Shown here one piece after another: positions 37,261 to 50,045 of a stretch of 64,000 nt of DNA. Origin of the DNA: Leuctra nigra (Eukaryota > Arthropoda > Insecta > Plecoptera > Leuctridae); assembly GCA_934045905.1 (NCBI GenBank), contig OW203762.1, forward strand, positions 22,166,345 to 22,230,344. The letters run 5' to 3'. The notes under the pieces were generated by a model that saw only the letters and a list, made by a program, of their open reading frames with translations, had not been told where the DNA came from and ran no database searches. The translations under genes and the position numbers were made by a program. Numbering within the stretch: position 1 is the first letter of the stretch; each line of letters starts with the position of its first letter.

Positions 37261-40200
37261 TTAAATCTGCGGCAAATGTCGGTGTTCTCTTTCTGTAATT
37301 GCAGTGGTCAATGATTTTATTATCTCGAGGATTGCGGTATTTTTCACTGAGTCGATAAAATTCGAAATTATTAACTAGTCTAGGAAAACGAATGGAAGCG
37401 GTCCCCTGATATAGTGCAAAACATCGAATAAAATACTCTATTTTAAATCAACCCCCCAAGTGAGAAAGATGATAGACTTTTTGACATACCTCTGTGACAA
37501 CTATTTTAAAATACTTACAATGTCAATTAAAGTATACAACAAACCAGATAAATGTTGATTATCTGTGTGCAAAATTTCAGTGCGATCAGAGAAACGTTTG
37601 TGACCAGAAAAGGAGGAGGAGAAGTCAAAAAGAAGACATTAGTTCCGCCTACTTAGTACTTAGCCCAGAGAAATGACCACTGAAATAAATGTCCATTTCC
37701 AGGAGCAATCAATGATCATAATCGTGTCTAACAGATTACCGGTAAAGACACGGAAAATCGATCATCGCTCGTGATCGCGTCTTTCCGAATTGTGCATTCG
37801 CGTTGTGATCTTGCGTCGATCGGGATCGTGCCGATGTTTCGAGAACGATTCTGAAGGACTCGCCAACGCCACCAGTTCAGATCAGTCACGACGTCGGACG
37901 CATCGGCAGGGCATCGGGTCGCCAGGAACTAGTTTACCTTGTTATTCGCACACAACAACGAGTTGCACTTAATTGATGAATGCAGGTCTACACTTCGACC
38001 GGTGATTTAGAAATCGTCGACGCTGTTTTCAAAGTGCTAATAAGAGATTGAATAAGCAGGTGTTGTTAAATGCCTTAGGTTCGAGTGATCTCGCAACTGG
38101 GACAGGGATTCAAGCTATAACAATAAACCGATCGATTTTATTAACTTTTTATATGTGAAAAGAATTCGGTGACGTGATTTTATACTTTAAAAAACGTTCT
38201 TATATACAAAAAAAATATAGTAAAACTGAACTACCTTGGCTACTAGCCCTCAAACAGACAATAGCTTAAAATTTGGGGTAAAATCCTATACCTTTGTTCA
38301 CCTGAAAAACTGAAAGTTTTCGCTATAATAGTGGATAACGATCGGACCTTTGTCACCCATTGCGTCTCGATGGTGGCCCATTGTTGCCCCTCCTAGTGGG
38401 GGGGGGGGGGGGGGGGGCAGAAGGTGAGGTGCACACTACCCGCCCAATTATAGGTGAGGGAGAGTTGCCCTTTTCACAAATACTGTCTGAATATAGAGTA
38501 ACAGTAATACTTATTAACATTGACAGTCGACCCCTTGTCACCCCCCCCCCCCCACCTCACCCCAAACACGGAAGACCAAAACAGGGGCAGAGATTTGGGG
38601 TCAGGATTTAAATCTGTCAAAAATATATGCTCTCGTGTAACCTCAATTTTATACCTAGTATTTAAAAAGTAGGTAATCTATAAAATGAACTAAGATAGGT
38701 TATATTTTAAAAATTATAACGTGCATCCCGCGCCTGAGGGCCCGAAATAGAAAGTACTGTTATTTATTCTCGAATTTACATAACTTGATATCGCCCCTGA
38801 CAATTATATTTGATTTTCATCTAGATTAATTATTGAGGCAGGCACCTAAACTACGAGCAATGTATCATTTTAAAATTTTAATCATACGCATTTTTGACAA
38901 GACGCAATAAAATTTTATTACGATTCTGCAAAAGTAATTGACGTGAACCGAAAGAAGTTGTTGAACTGGCTGTTGGCGTTAGCCTGCCGGATAGGCAACC
39001 CATCTTACACCCGTGCGTTGCGGGTTGCCGCATGCAGTCAACACCCAGGCGGTCTGGACGCGGCATGACGTTCACCCCAACTGTTCAAGGTCAAGATTAA
39101 AGATAAACACGTATTTAATCTCACAGTGTTGGCTAGTTAATTATTCCCGTGTCCCATGGGAGTGACGAAGACGGAGCGATGAGCTCGCAGTGCGAGAGAG
39201 TGAGAGAGGGATGGCGGGGGGCCCGCGCAAGGTGTCCCATGGCTTCCCCCCACACGTGATCCAAGGTAGAAAAACACTAGCGCCCTCTGAGCTTCAGAAA
39301 ATGTCATTTCTTAAAGTGATTAACAAGCTTATGAGCCAGTCACATAAGTTATGTACGACACGGTGCAATATAAAATAGGCGCAGCCATTCGGAGATTAAT
39401 TTCCCCCCTGCAAGATAAAATGTCGTTGGCTCGATGGTATTTATCTTCGTTACTGAACTTAGTTGGGTGCATTTTTTTTTTACTTTGTGGCGAAGTTTTT
39501 TTAAGCCTCATTATTCAGTAATTACAAGACTGGACATGAATGTCTAGTATTAAAGATATAGATAGTAAGGACGTTAAAAATAGCTCCTCGTTTATCATTC
39601 TCGACATTTTGTGTGAGGGGTTGAGTTGAGGTTAGTTTCCTAATGATCTTATTATTCAATAAAGAAAGCACAACTTCTATTTAAACAATTTAGGAAACTT
39701 TATCCGTATATTAAGACACGGCACCTCCACCATCAAGTTTTCGTCTGACATATTCTTTAACTTCCATTGATATAAATTTGATCACGTTTTCTGATTAGTG
39801 TTATCTGCGGGATTATGTAATTTTTAAATGTAAGTTTTTCTCACAGAGATTGTCACCGACGATTTATTTAGTTCATTATAAAAAAATCTCTTCCCACTGC
39901 GGAATGTGACGTCATATTTCTCCGAGACATTTCTAACTAATATTTGTCTTGTACCTTCATCTTTATCCGCACAGAATATTAAAACATTTTTTCCTTCCAA
40001 CATCATTTTGAAATATTTCTTTGACAGGAGCGATTACTTAATTCCGCACACACAATACACGCATAGAACGACGCAAGCTATACGAAACGGTTTATTTGCA
40101 TTACGAGCAAAGAACTGAGTCGAGAAAAAAAAGTGCCTCATCGAAAAATCACCTCGCGTTATACATATGATAACCTTCATCTTCTTTTGTGCTCTCTCTA

Positions 40201-43200
40201 TGAGGAGACGTTGACAAATGACGAACATTTAGCAGGCCCGCAGATGCTAATATGTCCCCAACATCCCTCGGCGAGGTCCATACGGGTCCTGCCACCCCTT
40301 CACCTCCCGATCCCAAATGACAATCGCAACAGTCGACCCCGATGGGCAGTTATCTACTTGAAACATTAATTGAGGTCTTCTCATTGTTGGTACAACAGTT
40401 GCACCAAAAGAGATGAATGATAACTCGAGATCGCTAGATAAGAATTTTCTAAACACATGTCTGACAAAATAATTACACATCATTGAAATGTATATTTTTT
40501 TGAATAGCTTCACGCATTTTGAATCACTCATAAAACTGGCCCAACTTCTGGGTAGGTCCTTGTAAACGAATTTTTAATTAATACAATCATTTAAATGAAA
40601 CATCCTATGTGTCACTTGGAGCCAGCAAGAAAATAAATGACGAGAATACTAAATAGGCATTTGTCATAATTTTAATTAAATAAAATAGGTACGCAGGAAA
40701 AAAGTGACAGGTAGCTTCATCAAGGAGAAATTGTCAGATATACGAGGTATGGAAATATAGAATCGTGTGACAGATTTAATGAACCATGAAGCGGACTTAA
40801 AACACTTGTACATGCCACTATAATTTTCACGAAACGCCGCCTGAATTGTCAAGTTTTGATCGCGGCTATCTGTGACAATATTTGTGTGCCACGTACGACG
40901 AGCCACGTACGTGCGTACGACACGAGCTGAGACGCTGTCACGTATGATGGACGTGTCGGACGTGGCACGAGGAAGATGTTCGAGAGATGATCTAAGTGTT
41001 TTATGGCGTCATTACTCAGCGCTGAGATGGACCGGAGGCACGCGACGCCTGGAGGGACGTCACGACGCCTCGGCATCGGCGTCCAGGCGCCCAGTTCTTC
41101 GCTAACATTGCTCCCAGCGATAGGTTTAGCTTAATACAACTGATTAACGTAATAAATTGAAAACAATTCACGAAATGAAAAGAATTTAAAAGTCTCCTAG
41201 CGTATGAGCCTGCATCGTGAGAAAAACCCACACTGTTCGTATAGATTTACATGAATATATTTCGAGGATGTTTTAATTTTGCTTGTAGCGTTGCTTAATA
41301 TCGCATAATTTCGTTCAAAATCGTGAAATTTCTCAAAATATTTTTATTGTCGACGAAACTTTTATGGACTGGTAAATTTTTTTGTTGAATAAAATAACGC
41401 AGTTTAGTGTTGCAGAAAATATTGAATTGATGTGAACATCACGAAGCAGTGGCGAAGTTTGCTGGAGAAGTGAACAGGTGGATCGGCAATGCCCAGTAGA
41501 AAGTTACTAAGTCGATGAACTGGGATGTATCCTGCGGGCATTCATAGTAAATAATGACAATAAAAATAGTACTTTTCCCCATGAAATAGGCTCGGCAATT
41601 ATCGACACGAATATTGAAACCGTAATCGTTTTGTGGGGTAGATAATGATAGACCCTTCATCGACAACCATCCCATATTCGATTCATTTAAATTCGTTTTT
41701 TAATGAAAATGATGAGTTTTCGTGGCACGCGAATCGAAAAAATTAAATTCCTTATTTGGTTTTTAGCAAACGTTTGTTTTTGAGTTCCGAGTAGGTCAGA
41801 TATTTATTATCATTAATTTGATAACAAATTATAAATGTTTTAAGTCGCCATCTACGTTTTGCTGTCATTATGTGCGTCATTAAAGAGCATTTATCCCAGC
41901 GCCACATTGACTCTAAGTATCAATGTAATTGGTCGAGAACACGAAGACCAATAAATATTTTATATTTGCCATTTAATAGCTGTTAGTACTGTTTTTTGTA
42001 ATATTTGCAATATACCGTCATGCAAGGGAAAATGCCTTTATTGCGACTAATAATCATATATGTAATATTTTTATTGAATAACACAAAAATTACACCAAAT
42101 TGGGTCAAACCTAAGAAATTACCTTGATTCTGAGAAGACATTTGAAAAGATTATAAGCTAATCATCACCTACAGTATCGGCAAGAATAAAACAAAATATA
42201 CTAATACTCACCTATGCTGGTTCTTTTCGGAAAAGCAATCATGAACCGTGTTGAACTGTTGAAGACTTTCCACTTTTCTAAACACATGCATTTCCTGCAC
42301 GAAAGGAGAAATATAATTTACAAGTCTATGCTAGTTTCTGAAGTTCATATGAAGGTTTAATTATAGTTTTTTCGTGCCTTTATGCCATCCAAGACAGAAT
42401 AACCAAGACCTTCTAACTTCGTATGTGAGAAATTTAGATGCATTTGCATACTGCATTTCAACTCCCACGTTTTTCATGTCTCTAATAAGCAAAAGCTCAC
42501 AATTTTTTTTTTGGTATAAATTTGACTTTGAATACAACACTTTCAAGACTAATGCTCTGACTGCAGGTGTTTCCAAGTCTTCGTCTCACTAAATGTCTTG
42601 AATGTTGTGGTCACGCAATGGCGTGTAAAGAACACCCTTCGTTCCACCTTCAGAAAAACAATGCGATTCAGATATCTCTGGGCAGAGAGCTCAGATGATA
42701 CAGCTTTGAAGATGAAGCTTTTTGACGTGTCTAACGGGGATATTGAATTTCTTTTCTACTTCGTCGAGCTTGATTCTTCATCGGAATCTGATATTCTGTT
42801 TGTAATAAAAATGATTTTCTTCTAGTTTGATCTAAAACGTACAATGTCGAAACTTCCTTTGCCAGCGGCAGGAATTCTACATTCTCGGACGTTTACTATT
42901 TGATCCTGCCGACAGATACAAATCAAATCATTGACTCATTTACGAAGAGAAACTTATATTTCACAATTTAAACTCATTTTGATTCAATAAATATACCTAC
43001 AGAATTATCGCCGATGTGGGTACGGCTGATAAGTTAAATTTCTGCGAATGAGCAAAATTTTTTATGATGCTATATTATATAATTTCGTTTTATGTTATGT
43101 CATTTGATGCTATAAAATGTAGTACCATCTCACATGAACATTATTTTTAATTTTTAATTGTGGTACCTGTACATATAACCAATGCGTGTGTAGTGTTGTA

Positions 43201-44163
43201 GGAACACAAATTGAAATGTTCAACAATATTGAATTTCCTTGAACCGTATAATGTTTTCTTATCCAGGTCCATGGCCAATCTTGATTCCCATCTTGATTCT
43301 TACGATTTCTGAACGGAAACTGTTCATCATCTCTGCGCGTTTAGTTAGATTGCTCGTTATTGCGCATCTTACAAGCATCGCACTTCCTTCACTGTCAGGG
43401 TCGTGAGAGATTCACAAGAAAGAGATGGATATCTGAGAGATAACGTAACAGTGGTGGAGGAGCCGGGTTTCATAGCCACACCTCGATAAGATCGCGTCGG
43501 AGGTTTAGGACTTTAATTGAAGGGTCTGCAGATGAGCGTATATCTAATGATTGACTTATAACCTTTTATTAATTGAAAAATAAGGCTCGATACGATGTAT
43601 GGTATATAAAAGTTCATTAATATTAGACACGAAAACTCAACGTGAGTTACGTACCTATACCTACCTTTGTCAATTATTAAAATATCGCTTATAAAGTGTA
43701 TAGAATTAATAGAATATGTACCTATAGAAGAGTGTATAGAATTGGAGGCGGAAAATTCGTAAAAATTAATTTTGACATCTCAGGGACAAATGTTGCTAAC
43801 TTGTGTCTTATCTTGAAATCGGGCAGACGTTTGTTTTGGCAGGTTTATAGTGACAAGTCCAGCAGGTAAAGTCTTGTGATGATATTTACAAATTATTGTC
43901 ATAAAATTTTAACCATTCAAATTATTACCAAATGTTTGCGTAGATCTTGAGTCAGAAATAAAAGTCATCAACTTATCGACTGAAGAAATCTACACAAACT
44001 ATTTTGTAAATTTTTAATGATTTGAATGGTTGAAAAGTAATGACGACATTAAAAGAAGTATGACCACAAGAATCGACCTCGACGTGCAGGGTTGTGAACG
44101 AGTAGGTTCGCGCATGCCCCATGACCTCGCGGTCACTCAGTCTCTCTTTCCTGTTGCCCACAG
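37261..44163. other. Probable intron, no gene recognised
   Basis: AT-rich sequence with several simple tracts. At 37,565-37,605 is the second plus-strand copy of the GCAAAATTTCA dispersed repeat. A CpG-rich patch at 37,740-37,960 and another at 40,890-41,100 (two copies of CCACGTACG within 30 bases) could be regulatory, but neither reads as an exon with matching phases. The last 25 bases are the pyrimidine-rich acceptor of the following exon. Confidence 0.5.
38398..38553. repeat. Paired G run and C run
   Basis: Twenty G at 38,398-38,417 are followed about 120 bases later by thirteen C at 38,541-38,553. On one strand the two can pair to form a GC stem. This is simple sequence; exact lengths may be uncertain. 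Confidence 0.8.
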
Positions 44164-44463
44164 GAAGCGCAAAGACGCGACCGCCGACGAGTACCTGACG
44201 TCGTCCCCCCTCGGCTCCCGGTCCAGTACGCCGCTGGCCCGCATGGGGGACATGCCGCCCTCGGAGGCGGGGGGCGGCGGCGAGGACGGGGGGTGGCGGG
44301 CCTACTACGAGCACCCACTCACGGCCGCCACCTCCGCCATGATGAACATCAGTACGGGAGGTGGTGGCGACGAACAGGGACAGTCCATGGGATTCATTTA
44401 CGAATATTACAAACTCCCGCAGCTCGCAGTCGGTGATAAGGACAAGCTAGCTGATATTTGGCC
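44164..44463 (+). CDS. grh: grainyhead exon with N-terminal activation motif
   Basis: Grainyhead is the CP2-family transcription factor that controls epidermal barrier and epithelial genes. This 300-nt exon carries the conserved N-terminal motif [17 protein letters not shown] (residues 44-60 of the exon), matching the ENPLTAATKAMM motif of vertebrate GRHL proteins, followed by [10 protein letters not shown] (76-85), matching GLLYDYYKVP. The acceptor is strong: a pyrimidine-rich run then CCCACAG at 44,157-44,163. The donor is GTGAGT at 44,464. The exon starts with the third base of a codon and ends with two bases (CC), so it is phase 2 at both ends and could be skipped without a frameshift. 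The open frame continues upstream of the acceptor to an ATG at 44,030, but that part is unlike Grainyhead and I treat it as intron. The upstream exon with the start codon is not identified. Confidence 0.93.
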
Positions 44464-47400
44464 GTGAGTTTTCAATTTATACAATTATATATACATACAC
44501 TTTTGGCCATGGGTTTGGATGATATATGACTTTTAAACGCGATGTTCCATCGAAAACAAAACTATAAATTACTCGAGCGTTGTAAAAGTGTAGCTACATC
44601 AAGTAAGCTAGTCATTAGTCAGGTATGTTCCATGCCGCCACCTCAACCAACGCCAATACCTCACGATCTCTTAGAAATCTCTCCATACTCCGTACATGTT
44701 GCACATCCTTTACCATCTAAAAAACTTTAACTTTATCTTTACATCTCTGTAATTTGATACTGATACCCATCGTCGCCTGAACAAACGAACAATATAACAA
44801 GAAAACCCTATGCCCTAATTTTTTTATTATTATTTACTACCTCCTAAATCTTAAATCGGGGCGACTTAACAAATGACATTAACATCAACCGAGCATAAAG
44901 AAGACAGAGACGGAATCCGAGCAATAGAATTTGAATGAAAGGGATGAGAAAGAGATAAAGGATGCGAAGTGGTTTGGGTAGGTAAGGTTGATATTGCAAT
45001 AGTTGTCAGAGATAAGCCTGTTGGATGGTGGATATGGAGCAGAGAAGCTCACAGTTTCATTCAAGACTCAGTGCAGCGTGCAAGCAGTTATACCCCCGGG
45101 GAGATTACTGCCGTACATGGAGGCTGCGCTCCAGACCAGTGTTAGCTTCCAGGCATTGCGTTCTTAATCTATTGATCTTCATGAGAAGATGGAGTAAGGT
45201 GTGCGGTTTTTTATCTCGCTTTATTGAACTCGTGTATCATCAACGGAACTCATTTGGTGGATATATTGGTTTTGCACATCTTTTTGGGGTCCTTGAACCT
45301 TGAGCATACATTATGTAGCTGTTTTGTGTGATGGTAATTATGTGAAGCTGGGGAGAAATGTTATCACTTATTTTTATACTTTGCAAATCGATTTAATCAT
45401 AAATTTGAGTCCATTGGAATCATTTATAATTTTATACAATCAAGTTTAACATGATTAAAAAAAAGTATCTAGTTTATACAATTGAATTCAACCCACGCTT
45501 TAATTGTTTGAATAAATCGTTACGTTCATATCTGATCTCATCCACTACAGTCTACGTCTACCACCCACGTGTATTTTGGTAATAGATGTAAACAGACTCT
45601 GAATATTTCTCTCTCGAATCTTGATCCCGCGTTTTGAATAATAAACCAGCCGAAGTTTTGAGCACAGCGTTAACAAACATCTAACGATCTCGAATTCAAT
45701 TCAGTGGGCGTGATTTAAAGTGTTGTTTCGGGCGAAAGGGTTGCGGCGCGAATCGTGTCTCGCAAATATTTTGGCAAGTCGGAATAAAATCAAGTGTTGT
45801 TCTGCGGTCGTGACTGGAGCTGTGCAAGTCGGGTGTCGCCGCGCGCTTCTTCTCGGCCCCGCGAAGATGTTTCGCCCAGAGGAGCACAGCTTCCTCAGGA
45901 TCGATCTGCACCGGCGACGCCCCTTATTAGTTATTACTCTACATGCGTTTGGCCGCGAGGAGACATCGTCAAGCCACGTTCTGCAGACGAGAGCAAATGG
46001 AAGGAAACAGACACATTTATTCTGCAAAATTTAATTGAACAAATTGTCTTATTGGGCGCCCGAGAGAACTTTCACACTCTTTCGGAGGTTACACAGTGCC
46101 GTTTGGTCAGACATGCTAGAAGAAATAAACTCGCAACATGCTTTTTTATTATACTTCTCGCCATAATTCGAAACAACTTATGGAACGCTTTATATTAATT
46201 ATTGAGAAATACCTAATCATTTAGCAACGAAAAACAAAGAGGGTTGTGGAATTGGAAGGATCTTTTTCAGATAACTTGATTGATTAAATTCTATCTTCAA
46301 CCCTTAAATATAGTTATTATTGTACATAGCACAAAACTTCACTTACGTATAAAATACAAATTCAAGCCCCTATCCACGTTTACACTCTACTTATAGTGTT
46401 TATTTATATTGCATGTCTCTTTTAAGTCCAAATTACAGAATAATAGCTATTTTTGTAATGGCGCGTTTTAATCTACATATCTAGTGTATCATTATACTTT
46501 ACCTACTTCATCCTTGACAATGGAAATTACAGACCCGTTAGTTTCTTTTGGGGCAACTCGCTAATTTCCTTGTAAAAACTGTAAGCTTCTAATTATTTAA
46601 TTGCACAGGACATCTCACACTATAATTTAAATGATAGTTTTAAAGATTCACTACTTATAAAAAAAAATTAGCTATTCCCGATCAACATATTTGCTAGAAA
46701 GCGTTGCAAAATAATAATATTCATACTTTCAACGCTGTCTCCCAAAATAATTTATATCTACATTTATATAAGAAAAGAAACTATTTTCAACAATGGGCCG
46801 CGATTGTCGATGTCTACATATGGACCTAACCTACATACAACCAGATACATTAGACACCCATGAGTCCAATAAATCGTCTACATATCTGGCCCACATGGGT
46901 CCTTAGGAGACGGTAGTTCAACTTTGCAGTGCATTCGATTGTTCGACTATGCACTCCCTGTAGAGAAACCGGTCGAGAATCTGACAATTCAAACCCCCCA
47001 GTCACTTTACAATGGATAGATATTCCGGATACATTCTGCAAGGAAGTATATTACGAGCTTTAGCCCACATTTGCTAGAATCACGTTGGAAACATTGAGGA
47101 GGTTGATGTAAATACCTTTTTTACATGTATGATCGCATATTGTCCGGAATGGCCTAGATAGCTTTATAGGCTTCTCCGATGATGCATTGCCCCTTTAAAA
47201 TCTGGCATACCTACATGTTTGCCATGTATCCCACCTTTAACCCAAGATCAGATTAAAGATGACCGGTTGAGAAGTACGAACGTAGGTAATATATTATATT
47301 TCCGTCATAAAAGGACTGTTCAAGAAATGATGTTAAAGAATACAGAAGACAATGGTTATGATTATTGTATTAGCTAAACGTGGAAGAAAATAGTTAGTTG

Positions 47401-49465
47401 CACATGTTCGGTTTTCGTGTAAACGGGAAGAGTGACACTTCTAGGAAAAGGTGTGAAATGCATGCAATTAAACTATTCAGATGACAATAAACCTCATGGT
47501 TGATATAACTGGTATGATGAGGTAATAAAAGATAATTGCTGGTTGATAGCATGGACTTTGTGAATGTCCTGGAAACGCAGTGTGTGGTATAGGATGTACG
47601 AAACACTTGAAAGCTTTGTTTCCAGTCTCCTATTCACAACTACATAAAATATTACTAATAACTTTAATTATGCATGATTATACAAACAATATGCTTTATT
47701 TATAATTGTAATTGTTGTCATGGTTGTGGTGCTGTCGTTTAATAGTTTATGTGAGTGTAGGAATGAAAACAAAGCTCAAGTGGAAGAAAAGGTTGGCTCC
47801 TGTAAATGTTAGCATCTCTGTTGCTTCGATCACGTTAGCTTTTCTCTGATTAGTCGATAATCTTGCGGCAGATGCTGTGTTCAAAGCTGTATAACTCTTT
47901 TCAAACTGTTACGTGAATGAATATATTTTTTTATATAGTTATAGGGAATGCTTTTATTATTATAATTATTGTATAAAATGGCGTGATAGAAGAATATAAT
48001 ATGTTTATGTATTTAATTGTGAGACAAACGTTCTTCCCATAACGCTCGGTTCGACAAGAAAATATCGTGATATCAACACTTTAGTGATATAAAATTCATC
48101 GTTCACGAATAACTTACGAATATTTAATAAATCGTAAATTCACGGATTTTCTTACGTGAATCTCATCGCTGGCAGGTATTAATAAAATAATAATATTGAA
48201 TCGTTAATAAAATAGACCTGCAAACGTCTTGGCATTTTTTTTCAGTCGAATTGATTTTTATCTAAGTCTGTTTTAGAACTATTTTAGGGGTGCATAAGTA
48301 TCCCGAGGAATTATATCTACACAAAATTTAAACTAAGGTAGTCTACAATTATACCTTCAGTTCGACAGGTAGGCATATTAATTCCATTCTTCTATACGTT
48401 TAAAACAAATAGACGTGGTGATCAAAGTTCTTTGTTGCATTCAAGTTCGTCTCAATGGAATACAATATGTAATTTAAATTGAGTTAAAATTCTATACCCT
48501 CAAGATAAAACGAAACAAGAAATAAATGAATTCCAATGCGATGGCACCCTACACTTTGCTTTCTAATAATAACTAACTATAATACTCTAATGCCACTGTC
48601 CGTACGAGGGAATCAAATCTCGAGACATATTATTAACAAGTGCTGTACTCCAAACTCGAGCTAACATGGTTTCAGACTCGTTAAAGGGTTGTGTATAGCT
48701 TTTATTTGTTGAGATGCATCAAAATTATTGTATAAATTACATCAAAGTTATTAATACTTTTAATAATTTCGAAACTATAAAATAGCATCATTTTTCATTT
48801 CTTTTGAGCAACACCGAAAACCGCAAAAGCTGCAACATTTTATTAGTCATAAATTTGTAATTTATGTAGGTACCTACACTCAGATATAAACTACATTTTT
48901 TCTACAACCAAAGGTCATAATTTGAAATGTCGCATCCTCCCTATATTTTCGAAATGCATCTCTTTTCGTGTCTTACCTGGCGTGACCTAGGAGAAACACA
49001 CTACTTTAAAAGTGATTAATGCTCATTACATGAATCAGGAGAGTGTTATCCGTTGGTCGAGATGCTATAGGCTCGAGGGCGAGTGACTGTGAATTGTTTT
49101 TAATCGCCGTCTTCTCATCGCTCCTGGCTGCGAGCAAGACCTGAATAATTGATAGTTACCTATCTCCTTGATTGAACGCGCAACTGCAGTGTGCACTGCA
49201 CACGCGATTTCGTTGCTCCACGGGAACTGTAATTGATATTAACTTCGAGACGTTGTAAATCATCCGGAGAACGCGAATAAAATATTAATTACGAGACTTG
49301 ACTTCAAAAGATTTTTTTAGACGTTCAACTGGAGTTAGGATGTAATGAAGTGGTCCGGGGTTCGGTTCAGATCTTTATGACTTCATTCGTTCATCAGATT
49401 ATTTATCTTAGTACTATGTAGTTGGGTAAAATTACAGATTGATTGAAGACGGGATGTCTTGTAGG
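44464..49465. other. grh intron, left part
   Basis: AT-rich intron. A GC- and CpG-rich patch at about 45,700-45,970 contains an ATG frame (45,867) but no donor with a usable phase that I can support. I see nothing else beyond short open frames. Confidence 0.7.
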
Positions 49466-50045
49466 AATGGAGGTGCCGTGTAAATAAGGCAGGTTTGTCT
49501 GGGGAGTGGAAGTGCCATTTGCTTATAGGAGTGGAGGTGCCGGGTTAAATGATGCAAGGTTGCTTGTGGGAGTGGAGGTGCCGTTGCTTATAGGAGTGGA
49601 GGTGCCGTGTAAATGAAGCAGGGTTGTTTGTGAGAGTGGAGGTGCCGTGTAAATAAGGCAGGGCTGCTTTTGGTCAGTGTTGGGGAAGTTCCTTTTCAAA
49701 AAGATCATGAGCAAGCAAGTACACCAAAAAATAAAGGAACTGACAAAACGTTAAGTTCCTTTTTCGATCACTAAAAGCAAAAGTTCAAGTTCACCAAAAT
49801 TTTGTTCAAAAGTTCATTTCAAAAGTTCATTTTCAAGATGCTAATTTTTCTGATGCTCTCCCCATAAAGCAGATTAATTTCAAAACGTAATATTTACTGA
49901 AAGCTTGAAAAATTTCAAAAGTTAGCTTTTGAACTTTCATATTTATTTAAAAAGTAGTGAACCTAAAGCACTCGAAAAAGTAAAGTAAACTTTTCAAACG
50001 TTCCTTCCCCATGACTGCTAGATGGGAGTGGAGGCGCCGTGTATC
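49466..50045 (+). repeat. GGAGGTGCCG minisatellite, interrupted by a MITE
   Basis: The core GGAGGTGCCG starts at 49,469, 49,533, 49,574, 49,598 and 49,638, with a decayed copy (GGAAGTGCCA) at 49,507 and another (GGAGGCGCCG) at 50,030. Spacings alternate between about 40 and 25 bases, so the true unit is 64-65 bp made of two half-units. Linkers share GTAAATAAGGCAGGGTTG or GCTTATAGGAGT. The last gap is lengthened by an inserted element at 49,675-50,017. Confidence 0.85.
49675..50017. mobile_element. hAT-like MITE inside the minisatellite
   Basis: The element begins CAGTGTTGGGGAAG and ends, read inward on the other strand, CAGTCATGGGGAAG; both termini continue into a TTC/AAAAG-rich stretch. Terminal CAG and about 14-28 bp inverted repeats fit hAT elements. 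Its 343 bp contain no transposase and many AAAAGTTC phrases. Removing 343 bases plus an 8-bp duplication restores the normal 40-41 base spacing of the surrounding minisatellite, which supports both limits. The flanks CTTTTGGT and CTAGATGG are not an intact duplication. Confidence 0.65.

Noticed and set aside
44030..44163. Coding start at ATG 44,030 continuous with the grh exon
   Set aside because: A strong pyrimidine tract and CAG end at 44,163, and the upstream residues do not resemble Grainyhead.
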